Part shown: positions 48,201-57,224 of the stretch, one piece after another
How the letters are laid out: every line of letters begins with the position of its first letter
Position numbering within the stretch: the first letter of the stretch is position 1
Assembly: GCF_003467445.1 (NCBI RefSeq)
Contig: NZ_QSGS01000006.1
Coordinates: 124,001-188,000 of the forward strand
Length of the DNA stretch: 64,000 nt
Origin: Exiguobacterium sp. AM39-5BH
GTDB taxonomy: Bacteria; Bacillota; Bacilli; Exiguobacteriales; Exiguobacteriaceae
Direction: 5' to 3'
Notes under the pieces: generated by a model
What the model was told of the DNA's origin: nothing
Databases searched by the model: none
Seen by the model: only the letters and a program-made list of their open reading frames with translations
Position numbers and translations under genes: made by a program

Positions 48201-49724
48201 GTGTTGAAACGACGCGTCTGGCAACTCCTCACCATGATTGTACTCGGCCTCCTCCTTCTCCTCGTCCTCTACTCCGTGGACGGATTGATTCCATTCTTGA
48301 TTGGTCTCGCGATCGTGGCACCGCTCCTTGTGGGTTGGCATATTTTGTTTGATTCGGGCCAACCGCAGGCAAAACTCGCCTGGCTCCTCGCTGTCTTGTT
48401 CATTCCGTTTCTCGGTGCGCTGGCCTGGGTGCTCTTCGGTCGAACTCCACGGCGGTACCGCCGGATTAAACGAACTTCGAACGAGATTCGCATGTTCCGG
48501 CAAGCGATTGCGACCGAACGCATCGAGACGTCCAACGACGTGTCAGATCGTTATCCGCTCACGCGTACACTCGAAAAGCTTGGCGCGACAGGGGCGGATG
48601 GTCATACATCGACGAAACTGCTCATCAATGGCGATGCGAAGTTTGAAGCAGTACTTCACGACATTGAGCGCGCGACACACCACATCCACGTCCAATATTT
48701 TCTATTCCGGACCGATGAGATTTCGCTAAAGATTCGGGATGCGCTAATCAAACGAGCGAATGAGAATATCATCGTTCGCTTTTTATACGATGGACTCGGC
48801 AGTCAAGAAATCAATGAAGACTTCATCGAACCACTTCGTGAATCACGCGTCCACGTCCAAGCATTTGATCCGATCGTTCATCCGCTGCTCGTCTTTAACG
48901 CCAACTTCCGCAATCATCAGAAGTTAATCGTCATCGACGGACAGATTGCCTATACGGGCGGTCTGAACGTCGGTGATGAATATTTAGGCAAGCATAAAAA
49001 ACTTGGATTTTGGCGCGATACCCATCTGCGCCTCGAAGGACCGCTCGTACGAGAACTGCAGCGCCTGTTCGTCGAGAATTGGCTATACGCAGGCCATGAG
49101 GAAGACAAAGAGACGTGGGATTTATTTGCTGACGACGAACATTTACCGAAATATTTTATCGACGATCCGCAAGCGGCCAACGGAGCGACACAGCTTCTCG
49201 TCACGTCTCCGGGTAAAGACGTCACGATTCGGGACGGACTCATGGCCCTTTTGATGGAGGCGAAAGAGTCGATTTGGATCACGACGCCATATTTAATCCC
49301 GCCACCCGAACTGCTCGCGCTGTTAGAAGTCGCCGGTCGGCGTGGCATCGACGTCCGCATCGTCGTCCCTGGAAAAGGCGACGAATGGTTCAGCTTTCAT
49401 GCGACCGAGTATTATTTTGAGCAACTGCTCAAACGGAACATCCAGATTTATAAATACAACCGTCATTTCATCCATGCAAAAACCGTCCTCATCGATGGCA
49501 AGATTGCACTCGTCGGGACGGCCAACTTTGATTTTCGGAGCATGTATTTGAATCATGAGATGACCATCGCCCAGTACGAGACGTCATCCATTCAACAGCT
49601 GCACGAAGCATTCTTGAAAGACTTTGATGAATCGATTCTCGTCGACTGGTCGATGTTACGCAAGAAATCGAACGGCAAACGTTTCGTCGAAGCGTTCTGT
49701 CATATCTTCTCGCCACTCCTTTGA
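48201..49724 (+). CDS. cls: Cardiolipin synthase
   Basis: Phospholipase-D-type membrane enzyme joining two phosphatidylglycerol molecules. Two N-terminal helices (LLTMIVLGLLLLLVLYSVDGL and a second), then two HKD motifs: NHQKLIVIDGQIAYTGG and FIHAKTVLIDGKIALVGTANFD. The most likely start is GTG 48201 (GAAGG upstream); GTG 48195 and TTG 48204 are alternatives. About 507 residues. The 3' end overlaps the convergent TVP38 gene by 25 bases. Confidence 0.95.
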   Translation: MLKRRVWQLLTMIVLGLLLLLVLYSVDGLIPFLIGLAIVAPLLVGWHILFDSGQPQAKLAWLLAVLFIPFLGALAWVLFGRTPRRYRRIKRTSNEIRMFRQAIATERIETSNDVSDRYPLTRTLEKLGATGADGHTSTKLLINGDAKFEAVLHDIERATHHIHVQYFLFRTDEISLKIRDALIKRANENIIVRFLYDGLGSQEINEDFIEPLRESRVHVQAFDPIVHPLLVFNANFRNHQKLIVIDGQIAYTGGLNVGDEYLGKHKKLGFWRDTHLRLEGPLVRELQRLFVENWLYAGHEEDKETWDLFADDEHLPKYFIDDPQAANGATQLLVTSPGKDVTIRDGLMALLMEAKESIWITTPYLIPPPELLALLEVAGRRGIDVRIVVPGKGDEWFSFHATEYYFEQLLKRNIQIYKYNRHFIHAKTVLIDGKIALVGTANFDFRSMYLNHEMTIAQYETSSIQQLHEAFLKDFDESILVDWSMLRKKSNGKRFVEAFCHIFSPLL

Positions 49725-50233
49725 GACAAGCGCCAAACGGCATAGAAGACGATGGACAAGGCAATGAGACCAAGTTGCCAACCTGCAGCCACATTCAGGA
49801 CGGCCGCGACGGCGAGCGCCTCAATAACGAGCGCCGGCACTTTTCCAATCGTGCTCGCTACCGCGAACGACGGCAGTGACATCCGGCTGAACGCAGCCGA
49901 CAGCGTGACGAGTCCGGACGGCACGAACGGCATGAACCTTAGTCCGAGTACGAGAAACCATGCCTCAATTCCATCTGCTTCGCGGAGCCGTTTCAAACGT
50001 TCCCCATCCGGTGACGTGAACCGGTGGAGCGCTTTGCGATAGAGAATAAAACTGAGCACAGCACCTATCGCCTCGCCGCTGATGGAAACGGCCACACCCG
50101 GTCCAAAGCCTAGTAATTGCACGTTCAGCGCCGTCAAAAAGGCGCTCGGCAACACGCCAGCGACGGCGATGAGCGTATTCAACAAGATACTTATGACAAC
50201 AAACAACGGGATTGGCAAAGCTGCCCATTCCAT
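49700..50233 (-). CDS. TVP38/TMEM64 (DedA-like) membrane protein, short form
   Basis: 177 residues, about five helices: AGVLPSAFLTALNVQLLGFGPGVAVSISGEAIGAVLS segments, LGLRFMPFVPSGLVTLSAAFS with the family's proline motif, and IGKVPALVIEALAV. Smaller than the 276-residue TVP38 at 21370-22200. Its 3' end overlaps that of cls; proximity to cls hints at a membrane-lipid role. Confidence 0.87.
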   Translation of the reverse strand: MEWAALPIPLFVVISILLNTLIAVAGVLPSAFLTALNVQLLGFGPGVAVSISGEAIGAVLSFILYRKALHRFTSPDGERLKRLREADGIEAWFLVLGLRFMPFVPSGLVTLSAAFSRMSLPSFAVASTIGKVPALVIEALAVAAVLNVAAGWQLGLIALSIVFYAVWRLSQRSGEKI

Positions 50234-50252
50234 ATAACAACCTCATTTCATG

Positions 50253-50290
50253 TGAAAAGGCTGGCCCGTCAATGACAGGTCAGCCTTTTC
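50253..50290 (-). terminator. Terminator after dicarboxylate symporter gene
   Basis: GAAAAGGCTG and CAGCCTTTTC arms (with further inner pairing) directly after the stop on the minus strand. Confidence 0.75.
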
Positions 50291-50291
50291 G

Positions 50292-51553
50292 TTATTTTGC
50301 TTCCAACTCATCCCATGCGTCTTCGTCGACGGCAGGAAGATGTTTCTCTTCGAGTTTTGAGACGACGACCGCACAGGCTGCGTCCCCTGTAATATTGACT
50401 GTCGTCCGGAGCATATCGAGGATACGGTCGACACCGATAATCAAGGCAATCCCTTCGACCGGTAAGTTGACCGATTGCAAGACGAGCGCGAGCATGACGA
50501 GACCGACCCCTGGTACGCCCGCCGTCCCGATTGAGGCGAGTACCGCTGTGATGACGACTGTCAATAGTTCTGTCATTGTCAAATCGGCGTTAAACACTTG
50601 CGCAATGAAAATCGTCGCGACTCCTTGCATGATGGCCGTCCCGTCCATGTTGACCGTCGCACCGAGCGGTTGAACGAACGAAGAAATCGAGCGTGGCACG
50701 CCGAGTTTCGTTTGAGCCACTTCCATCGACACCGGAAGTGTCGCATTAGACGAAGACGTCGAGAACGCGAACGTCATCGCCTCATAGAAGTTTTTAAAGA
50801 AGAAGATGGGATTCATTTTCCCTAGGATGGCCACGGCCCCCCCATAGATTAAAATTGAATGCAACGCCAATGTAAACACGACCGCAAACATGTACCATGC
50901 CATGGTTGAACAGCGGCCAATCCAATGCCACCGATGGCCGAGGCGATCAACGCGAACGCACCATAGGGCGCTAATTTCATGACCAAATGAATCAAATACA
51001 TCATAATGCGATCGCCTTGTTTAACGAAACGGCGCCATGTTCGCGCTTTTTCACCGAGCGCGATCATCGCGAAGCCAATGAGTGCCGCAAAGACGATGAT
51101 TTGAAGCATATTCCCTTCTGCGAGCGCTTGGACCGGGTTCGTCGGAATCATGTTGACGAACGTACTGACGATATCAGAAGATTCTTCTGAACCAGAGGCA
51201 TCGAATTCTAACCCTGTCGTTGGGAAATCTCCCCGTTCCCCTGGCTGGAAAATATATGCGACACCCATCGCCAAGACGATGGCAATTGCTGTCGTCGTCA
51301 AGAAAAACAGAATCGATTTCGTTCCGACGCGACCAAGTTCTTTCGGGTCCCCGAGACCCATGACACCAAGAATGATCGAGAAGAAGACGATCGGAACGAC
51401 TAACATTTTAATCAAGTTTAAAAATATAGTTCCGACCGGCGAGAGGATATACGTGTTGGCCATATCGTAAATATTACCTGGTAATGCGGCTAACCCTAAA
51501 CCGACGGCTACCCCCAACAGTAGCCCAATCATAATTTTCTTAGTTTCACTCAT
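50292..51553 (-). CDS. Dicarboxylate/amino acid:cation symporter (DAACS), frameshifted
   Basis: Glutamate/aspartate/C4-dicarboxylate uptake carrier. MSETKKIMIGLLLGVAVGLGL; Ser-rich re-entrant loop STSSSNATLPVSM; NMDGTAIMQGVATIF; second loop SIGTAGVPGVGLVML; and DRILDMLRTTVNITGDA binding site. The frame breaks at about 50906-50907; one added base reads AAVQTMAWYMFAVV. Corrected length about 419 residues. GAAAGGA precedes ATG. Confidence 0.92.
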
Positions 51554-51675
51554 CGTGTCATCCTTTCTCTTTTACACAGTTAATTAAATATAGCATAATG
51601 CTGAATATTCATACAATTACGCTAAAATCACAATATCGTAACAAATTTTTATTCCCAAATTTGGAAATATGAAAA

Positions 51676-51711
51676 CAAAAAAGATTGGAGACCAGAGCGG
51701 TCCAATCTTTT
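51676..51711 (-). terminator. Terminator after ywhD
   Basis: AGATTGGACC and GGTCTCCAATCT arms, then TTTTTT on the minus strand. Confidence 0.85.
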
Positions 51712-52214
51712 TACTCGGCACGAAGGCGCTCAAGCTCATTTTGTAGTTCAGTCGATTGTGCCCAGATTTCGGGACGATGTTCTTTCAAAAAGGCAGCGAG
51801 CACGTCTCGTGACGGTGCGTCCATCATGTCAATTAGAATGCGGCCCTTGAGCGACTTGTCCATTTGGTTGACGTGATAGGGCAACAGCTTATAGCCGCGG
51901 CGTGCTTCGAGATCAATCGACATGTCACAAGCTGCGACACCACCATAATAGAACCCTTCTGGCTTTCGGCCGACTGTGACCCAGACGATCCAGTACGGTT
52001 TGCCGTTCGGTACCGCTTCTGGGTCGGTTAAAAACTTGATGCGTTTCTCAATCGCCGACTTGGCATGCATGGCTCCCATATCGATGACCGCGGTCCCCGC
52101 CTCGACATCGATGATAACGGGAGACATATTGTTCAAACTGAGCGAACCGACTCCAAAACCACCATGGCCATCGGTCGAATCGTCAGCGACGATATTAAAA
52201 TTAATCTCTTTCAT
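51711..52214 (-). CDS. ywhD: YwhD family protein
   Basis: 167 residues matching YwhD: TDGHGGFGVGSLSLNNMSPVIIDVE split, VPNGKPYWIVWVTVGRK, RGYKLLPYHVNQMDKSLK. Function unknown. In B. subtilis ywhD is close to speE/speB, so this is a conserved neighbourhood though other genes intervene here. Start at 52214 with GGAGGG upstream. Confidence 0.92.
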   Translation of the reverse strand: MKEINFNIVADDSTDGHGGFGVGSLSLNNMSPVIIDVEAGTAVIDMGAMHAKSAIEKRIKFLTDPEAVPNGKPYWIVWVTVGRKPEGFYYGGVAACDMSIDLEARRGYKLLPYHVNQMDKSLKGRILIDMMDAPSRDVLAAFLKEHRPEIWAQSTELQNELERLRAE

Positions 52215-52271
52215 GGACTTCCCTCCCTCTCTACTGTACACAAAAACGAGGGAATGTGGCAATCTGGAGCG

Positions 52272-53324
52272 TCAGCACCATTCGATTCGAAACTTCGTAC
52301 CGGGCCCAATCGCCTGGAGGAGCGGCCGGTCTGCCTCGATGATTCGACCCAGGACGTTGACCCGTTCGTCCGCCCATAAATCATGTCTTGTGATTTGTAA
52401 CTCGCCGGCGTAGCGCCCGTATTTCACATTATCGACCGTGATCGTTCCAAGCGGGCGCGGTCTCGCTTCCATCGGTTCGAGCAAACGGTCTCCCGGACGC
52501 CCATAGCCCCTCGATTCGACCGAACGGACGACGTCACGTGCCGGATCCATGCGATTCGTCTGGACGCGATAGAAGGCGGCCTCAATCGTCGTTTCCGCTG
52601 CGGCCCGAAGGACGAGTGTCTCGTCGGCATGTGAGGCGAACTGTTCAATCGTCTCATCGGTGAGTCCCGGATCGCCAATCAAGATGCGGTCGATCGAATC
52701 AACGAGGTCCATATAGCAGGCAAACGTCGATAACGAGCGATGGTCCTCGAGCGTCGGCAGGCGTTCGAACAGCGGTCCACGCAGTGTCCCGTCCCCAGGA
52801 ATGAACGCCTGGACGCCCAACCCTTGTTGCTTCAGCCATTCGTTTTTGGCATCGAACCAGTCTCTGTCAAGTCCCGTCTCCGGACGCGGATAGAAATTGT
52901 GCCACGCCTCGACGTTGTCCGTCACGAGGCCGTGTTGCTTCATCCCTATGAGTTCCGCTTCAGACAGCGTGCTCGCGTTCAAGGCGACCTTCATCCGCAT
53001 TGACAACTCGGCGACTTGTTTCGGCGTCACGCCGTAATCGACGCGCAGACCCGTCACACCCCAGTCAACGAGCGTATGGGCATCGTCCCACGTCTTTCCG
53101 AGTGCGGCCAGCGACGTCGGTGCGATATCCGCAAACAGTTCCATGTCGAGTTCTCGTGCGAGCGTGCCGAGGTCACGAAGCCGTTCCGTGTATACCGACG
53201 TGTCGTCCTCGGGGATATGTAGTGACGTGAACATTGAGGTGAAACCAATCTCGCGCATGCGTCCGGCCCATGTCTTGAACTGTGGTGTGAGCGGTTCACT
53301 CAAATAAACCGATAATCCTTTCAT
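52272..53324 (-). CDS. mupG: 6-phospho-N-acetylmuramidase MupG
   Basis: DUF871/MupG family TIM barrel (350 aa): MKGLSVYLSEPLTPQFKTWA, GFTSMFTSLHIPEDD, GLRVDYGVTPKQVAEL, HNFYPRPETGLD, FIPGDGTLRGPLFE, then a cyclophilin-like C-terminal domain. Cleaves MurNAc-6-P-GlcNAc in cell-wall recovery (S. aureus/Bacillus). Last gene of the murQ-murP-mupG run; an internal hairpin separates it from murP. GAGGAGGG precedes ATG. Confidence 0.93.
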   Translation of the reverse strand: MKGLSVYLSEPLTPQFKTWAGRMREIGFTSMFTSLHIPEDDTSVYTERLRDLGTLARELDMELFADIAPTSLAALGKTWDDAHTLVDWGVTGLRVDYGVTPKQVAELSMRMKVALNASTLSEAELIGMKQHGLVTDNVEAWHNFYPRPETGLDRDWFDAKNEWLKQQGLGVQAFIPGDGTLRGPLFERLPTLEDHRSLSTFACYMDLVDSIDRILIGDPGLTDETIEQFASHADETLVLRAAAETTIEAAFYRVQTNRMDPARDVVRSVESRGYGRPGDRLLEPMEARPRPLGTITVDNVKYGRYAGELQITRHDLWADERVNVLGRIIEADRPLLQAIGPGTKFRIEWC

Positions 53325-53346
53325 CAGAAAACCCTCCTCATCAAAT

Positions 53347-53371
53347 GAAAAGGCGACTCCAAAGAGCCACC
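53347..53371 (-). terminator. Internal attenuator-like hairpin between murP and mupG
   Basis: GGTGGCTC pairs with GAGTCGCC (two wobble pairs) and TTTTC follows on the minus strand; may lower mupG expression relative to murP. Confidence 0.6.
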
Positions 53372-53378
53372 TCGGTTG

Positions 53379-54752
53379 TTAAATCCCGTCTGCCATTTCT
53401 TCTTTGAAACCGAAGAAATACGTGAAGATGAAGCCAGCCGTATACGAAATGACAAGACCTGCAATATACGTCAAGTACATGCCGTTGTCGATGAGCGGCG
53501 TGAGCGAGAGACCAGAGACCCCAATCCCGAGTGCTGCCGTCTTCATCGTCGCTTGGAATGCACCGCCGACCGCGGCTCCCATACAAGCCGTCAAGAACGG
53601 ACGTCCGAGCGGAAGCGTGACCCCGTAAAGGAGCGGCTCACCGATTCCTAGGAATCCAACCGGAATCGCCCCTTTGATAATATTACGGAGACGTTGGTTG
53701 CGCGTCTTCACAAAAATCGCGAGCGCGGCCCCGACTTGTCCGGCACCAGCCATCGCGAGAATCGGCAAGAGCGCCGTGTTCCCGACCGTATTTAAGAGTT
53801 CCAAGTGAATCGGTGTGAGTCCGTGGTGCAACCCGACCATGACGAGCGGTAAGAAGAAGCCAGCCAGTACAGCCCCGGCAAGCGGTCCACCGACTTCAAG
53901 AACGGCATTAAGTCCTTGCATGATCCCGTCTGACAAGATGCCTGCGACCGGCATGATCGCATAGAGAGCTGTGAAGCCGACGACAAGGACCGTAAGAAGC
54001 GGTGTGAAGATGATATCGACTGCCGTCGGCATGAAACGGCGCACATGTTTTTCGATGTATGTCATGAGCCAAGCCGCAAAAATGACCCCGAACAACCCAC
54101 CCCGCCCGACGACGAGCGGTTCCCCATAAATGGTGATGTCCGCGAGCACCGGGTTGAAGAGAACCCCCCCAGCGATGGCACCGAGCACTGGCGTACCGCC
54201 GAACTCTTTCGCCGTGTTCCAACCGACGAGGATGGCGAGATAGGCGAAAACGGTGCTACCGAGCAATAAGAGGATTTGCATCCACGTCTCGGTCGGATCG
54301 ACCCCGGCGTTCTTCGCGAAGTTGGCCCCCCCGTTAATGATACCTGAAGCGACAAGTCCTGGAATGAGCGGAATGAAGATATTCCCTAAACGGCGTAAGA
54401 AGCGCTTGAACGGCGACTTTTGCTTGTCTTTCACTTTTTGACGTTCGATGGCCGCCCGTTCGTCCGGCGTCAAGTTCGCATCGACCGATTCTTCCCCGAT
54501 CGCGAGCCCTGTCTCACGGCTGAGATGATCTGCCACGCGGTTGACGGTCCCCGGTCCAACGACGATTTGCAACGTCTCGTCATCGATGACACCCATGACA
54601 CCATCGATTTGTTTCAATGCGGCGAGATCCGCTTTGGTCGGATCTTTGAGCGCCAAACGTACACGTGTCATACAGTGCGCGAGTTGACGAATGTTGTCTT
54701 TCCCCCCGACATGCTCTAATATCGCATGCGCCAGAACTTCTTCTTTCTTCAT
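53379..54752 (-). CDS. murP: PTS MurNAc transporter EIIBC (MurP)
   Basis: 457 residues: EIIB domain (MKKEEVLAHAILEHVGG with the phospho-cysteine in LAHCMTRVRLALKD, residues 1-85), linker, and EIIC of about ten helices (FIPLIPGLVASGIINGGANF, GREKGG-type loop; GIGEPLLYGVTLPLGRPF). No EIIA, so it borrows one (e.g. glucose-type). Takes up MurNAc or MurNAc-GlcNAc as the 6-phosphate. Directly after murQ (12-base gap). Confidence 0.92.
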   Translation of the reverse strand: MKKEEVLAHAILEHVGGKDNIRQLAHCMTRVRLALKDPTKADLAALKQIDGVMGVIDDETLQIVVGPGTVNRVADHLSRETGLAIGEESVDANLTPDERAAIERQKVKDKQKSPFKRFLRRLGNIFIPLIPGLVASGIINGGANFAKNAGVDPTETWMQILLLLGSTVFAYLAILVGWNTAKEFGGTPVLGAIAGGVLFNPVLADITIYGEPLVVGRGGLFGVIFAAWLMTYIEKHVRRFMPTAVDIIFTPLLTVLVVGFTALYAIMPVAGILSDGIMQGLNAVLEVGGPLAGAVLAGFFLPLVMVGLHHGLTPIHLELLNTVGNTALLPILAMAGAGQVGAALAIFVKTRNQRLRNIIKGAIPVGFLGIGEPLLYGVTLPLGRPFLTACMGAAVGGAFQATMKTAALGIGVSGLSLTPLIDNGMYLTYIAGLVISYTAGFIFTYFFGFKEEMADGI

Positions 54753-54764
54753 CTCGAATCCCCC

Positions 54765-55649
54765 TTATAGTGCGTCACGGACGAATCCGTTCGCACGCTC
54801 TAATCGCTCGACTGCCTCCGCATGCGGGACATCGGCTAAAATCATGACGATCGCCGTCTTGACGTGCCCACCGGATGAATCAAAATAACGCGCGGCCGTC
54901 TGTTCGTCGACCCCTGTCGCTTCCGCAATCATCCGTTTGGCCCGCACTTCCAACTTCTCGTTCGTCGGCTGCACGTCGACCATCAGGTTTTGATACACTT
55001 TCCCTACTCCAATCATCGACGCCGTCGAAATCATGTTGAGGACGAGTTTTTGGGCCGTCCCTGCTTTCAAACGGGTCGAACCGGTCAACACTTCCGGTCC
55101 CGTCTCGACCTCGATTTTATACTCGGCGTGGTCGCTGATTTTTGATCCTTTGTTACATGATAACGCAGCTGTCGTCGCCCCGACTTCACGGGCGTAATCG
55201 AGCCCGCCGATGACGTATGGTGTGCGCCCGCTCGCAGCGATCCCGATGACGGTGTCTTTCTCACTCAAGTGAAGCGCTTTCAAATCATTGACTGCCAAAC
55301 CCTTGCTGTCCTCTGCTCCCTCGACGGCTTTGATGAGCGCCCGCTCGCCCCCGGCAATCAATCCGACGACCATGTCCGGTGACACACCGAACGTCGGCAC
55401 ACATTCCGCCGCGTCCAATATACCGAGCCGTCCGCTCGTGCCTGCGCCGATATAGATCAAGCGCCCGCCTTGTTTGAAGGATGCGATGGCACGTTTCGTC
55501 ACTTCGGCAATGACCGATAGCTCTTCTTTAATGACATGTGGGACCGATTGATCTTCTTCGTTCATAACTGCGAGGAGCTCCTCGACCGCCATTTCATCCA
55601 AGTGCGTCGTACGTTCATTTCGTTTTTCAGTAGCCAGTTTGTCTAACAT
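54765..55649 (-). CDS. murQ: N-acetylmuramic acid 6-phosphate etherase
   Basis: SIS-domain lyase converting MurNAc-6-P to GlcNAc-6-P and D-lactate. 294 residues from MLDKLATEKRNERTTHLD; the ALIYIGAGTSGRLGILDAAEC phosphate loop region and VIGIAASGRTPYVIGGLDYA are visible; ends EAVERLERANGFVRDAL. First gene of the operon, with a good SigA promoter. Confidence 0.96.
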   Translation of the reverse strand: MLDKLATEKRNERTTHLDEMAVEELLAVMNEEDQSVPHVIKEELSVIAEVTKRAIASFKQGGRLIYIGAGTSGRLGILDAAECVPTFGVSPDMVVGLIAGGERALIKAVEGAEDSKGLAVNDLKALHLSEKDTVIGIAASGRTPYVIGGLDYAREVGATTAALSCNKGSKISDHAEYKIEVETGPEVLTGSTRLKAGTAQKLVLNMISTASMIGVGKVYQNLMVDVQPTNEKLEVRAKRMIAEATGVDEQTAARYFDSSGGHVKTAIVMILADVPHAEAVERLERANGFVRDAL

Positions 55650-55678
55650 CGCCACCATCCTTTCTTCTCTCTCATTTT

Positions 55679-55706
55679 ATTGTACTAAGTTGAAATTAAA
55701 AGTCAA
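55679..55706 (-). promoter_or_regulatory. Promoter of murQ-murP-mupG
   Basis: Minus strand TTGACT (55701-55706), 16 bases, TACAAT (55679-55684). Confidence 0.75.
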
Positions 55707-55725
55707 ACTTATTTAAAAAAATAAG

Positions 55726-55738
55726 GAAATAAAATTTC
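55726..55738. promoter_or_regulatory. Possible MurR operator
   Basis: GAAAT-AAA-ATTTC inverted repeat 20 bases upstream of the murQ -35; RpiR-family regulators bind such A/T-rich GAAAT palindromes. Assignment to MurR is inferred. Confidence 0.45.
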
Positions 55739-55784
55739 ATTACAGGTCAAGCGTATATATATAGCTTCGTATACGTGTATACAT

Positions 55785-56276
55785 CTATAGAAAAACGCTC
55801 GGCCCTATCGGACCGAGCGCTTTAGTCGATGATTTTTTCAATACGTGGACGTGTTCGCCCCGTGCCGTGATTGAATCTTTTTCATATACATAGCCTTGCC
55901 GTTCCCAAAAGCAATAGGCCCGTTCGTTGTCCGGTAGGACCCCAAGGCGGAACACGGTCTGGAACGGGCGCATATATGCGTGTTCAAGCTGTTCATACAA
56001 CCGCGTCGCGATTCCAGTGCCGTGCAACCGTTCATCGACGACGAACAGACCGAGCCAAAGCGAGCCGTCGATTGGATGCCGCTTCAACAAGTCGGCGACG
56101 GCGATGATGTCTCTTTCCTCAAAGACGAGGCTGACGGTTTCCTTCGTCTTAAAATCGGCCACGTTTTCGTCGCAGAACGCTTCCGGCGTCTGTCCGTTCA
56201 GCACCGCGAATGACTGTTGTTTCAACAGAAACGCCTCCACCTTGTCGCGCCACGTCGCGTCATAAACGTGAATCAT
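55785..56276 (-). CDS. GNAT family N-acetyltransferase (3' end probably miscalled)
   Basis: About 150-160 residues; MIHVYDATWRDKVEAFL start, LWLGLFVVDERLHGTGIATRLYEQLE acetyl-CoA loop, and AYCFWERQGYVYEKDS. ATG overlaps the murR stop (ATGA). As written it runs through the following terminator and ends KALGPIGPSVFL. One more A in the A6 run (55833-55838) would end it as LKKIID at 55822, before the hairpin, which looks more natural. Confidence 0.85.
   Translation of the reverse strand: MIHVYDATWRDKVEAFLLKQQSFAVLNGQTPEAFCDENVADFKTKETVSLVFEERDIIAVADLLKRHPIDGSLWLGLFVVDERLHGTGIATRLYEQLEHAYMRPFQTVFRLGVLPDNERAYCFWERQGYVYEKDSITARGEHVHVLKKSSTKALGPIGPSVFL
55789..55820 (-). terminator. Terminator after murR-GNAT
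   Basis: AGCGCTCGG-CC and GG-CCGAGCG arms followed by TTTTTC on the minus strand. Confidence 0.85.
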
Positions 56277-57121
56277 CGGCGTAGTTTCACCATTTCGTCA
56301 CGTGCTTCAGCGTAGCGATCAATCAATCCCTCGCCTTTCCGGTGCAACAGCCCCATGTAAAGCGTGTCAATGATGGTCAATTGTGTCATCCTCGACGCGA
56401 TGCTCGCGATTCGGTAATCACGTTCCACACTCGGTGTACAAAGACGGACGTCTGTCTCTCGATAGAGTGGGGATTTATCGAGGTCCGTGATGGCGACGAC
56501 CGGCACCCCTTTCTTCTTGGCAAAGCGGACGAGTTCGAGCACGTCTTTCGTCCGTCCCGACGTGCTGATGGCGACGAAGACGTCGGTCGGCCCGAGATGC
56601 GGGATGAGCGACAACATGTAATGGAAATCTTGTGATGTCTGGGCCGCATAGCCGAGCTTTGTGAATTTGTATTGTGCGTCATACGCTGCCGTCGACGACC
56701 CGCCGACCCCATAAAACACGATTCGGTTCGCCCGGGCGAACGTATCGATTGCGTGTTCGAGCTCCCGCTTATCCATCGCCTCGGCACACGCCTCGATGGC
56801 GGTCTTGTTGACATGGATGACTTTTTGGAACGAATCGTACGGTGTGTCTTTTTGTTGCAGCACGTTAAAGTCAGTGAGCGTCGTCTCTGTAATCGCCAAA
56901 TCTTTGACGAGGGCGAGTTTGAACGATTTAAAACTGTCAATCCCGACGACACGCGCGAACCGGACGATGCTCGCTTCCGACACGTCTGTCTTTTGGGCGA
57001 GTTCTTTCGTCGTCATATTCGGAACGAGCGTCGAGTGGGTCAAAATATAATCCGCTATTTTCTTTTCCACGGATGTCATCTCACTTTTTGTGAGCTCGAT
57101 TTTTTTGAGTAAGGATTCCAT
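56273..57121 (-). CDS. murR: RpiR-family regulator, probable MurR
   Basis: 282 residues. HTH_6 domain (residues 1-75: LTKSEMTSVEKKIADYIL, TTKELAQKTDVSEASIVRFARVVG) and a SIS sugar-phosphate domain (FYGVGGSSTAAYDAQYK, VAISTSGRTKDVLELVRFAKK). Position upstream of murQ-murP-mupG indicates control by MurNAc-6-P. GGAAGGGG before ATG 57121. Confidence 0.88.
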   Translation of the reverse strand: MESLLKKIELTKSEMTSVEKKIADYILTHSTLVPNMTTKELAQKTDVSEASIVRFARVVGIDSFKSFKLALVKDLAITETTLTDFNVLQQKDTPYDSFQKVIHVNKTAIEACAEAMDKRELEHAIDTFARANRIVFYGVGGSSTAAYDAQYKFTKLGYAAQTSQDFHYMLSLIPHLGPTDVFVAISTSGRTKDVLELVRFAKKKGVPVVAITDLDKSPLYRETDVRLCTPSVERDYRIASIASRMTQLTIIDTLYMGLLHRKGEGLIDRYAEARDEMVKLRR

Positions 57122-57195
57122 CGGGTCATCCCCTTCCTACTTCTAGTTTCTGTTTCCATGATAGCGGATTCTTTCTGCACAAGCCAACTTGGATA

Positions 57196-57222
57196 TGAAA
57201 AGGTCAAGCCGAAGCTTGACCT
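57196..57222 (-). terminator. Terminator after ypfJ-like gene
   Basis: AGGTCAAGC-TTCG-GCTTGACCT then TTTC on the minus strand. Confidence 0.82.
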
Positions 57223-57224
57223 CG

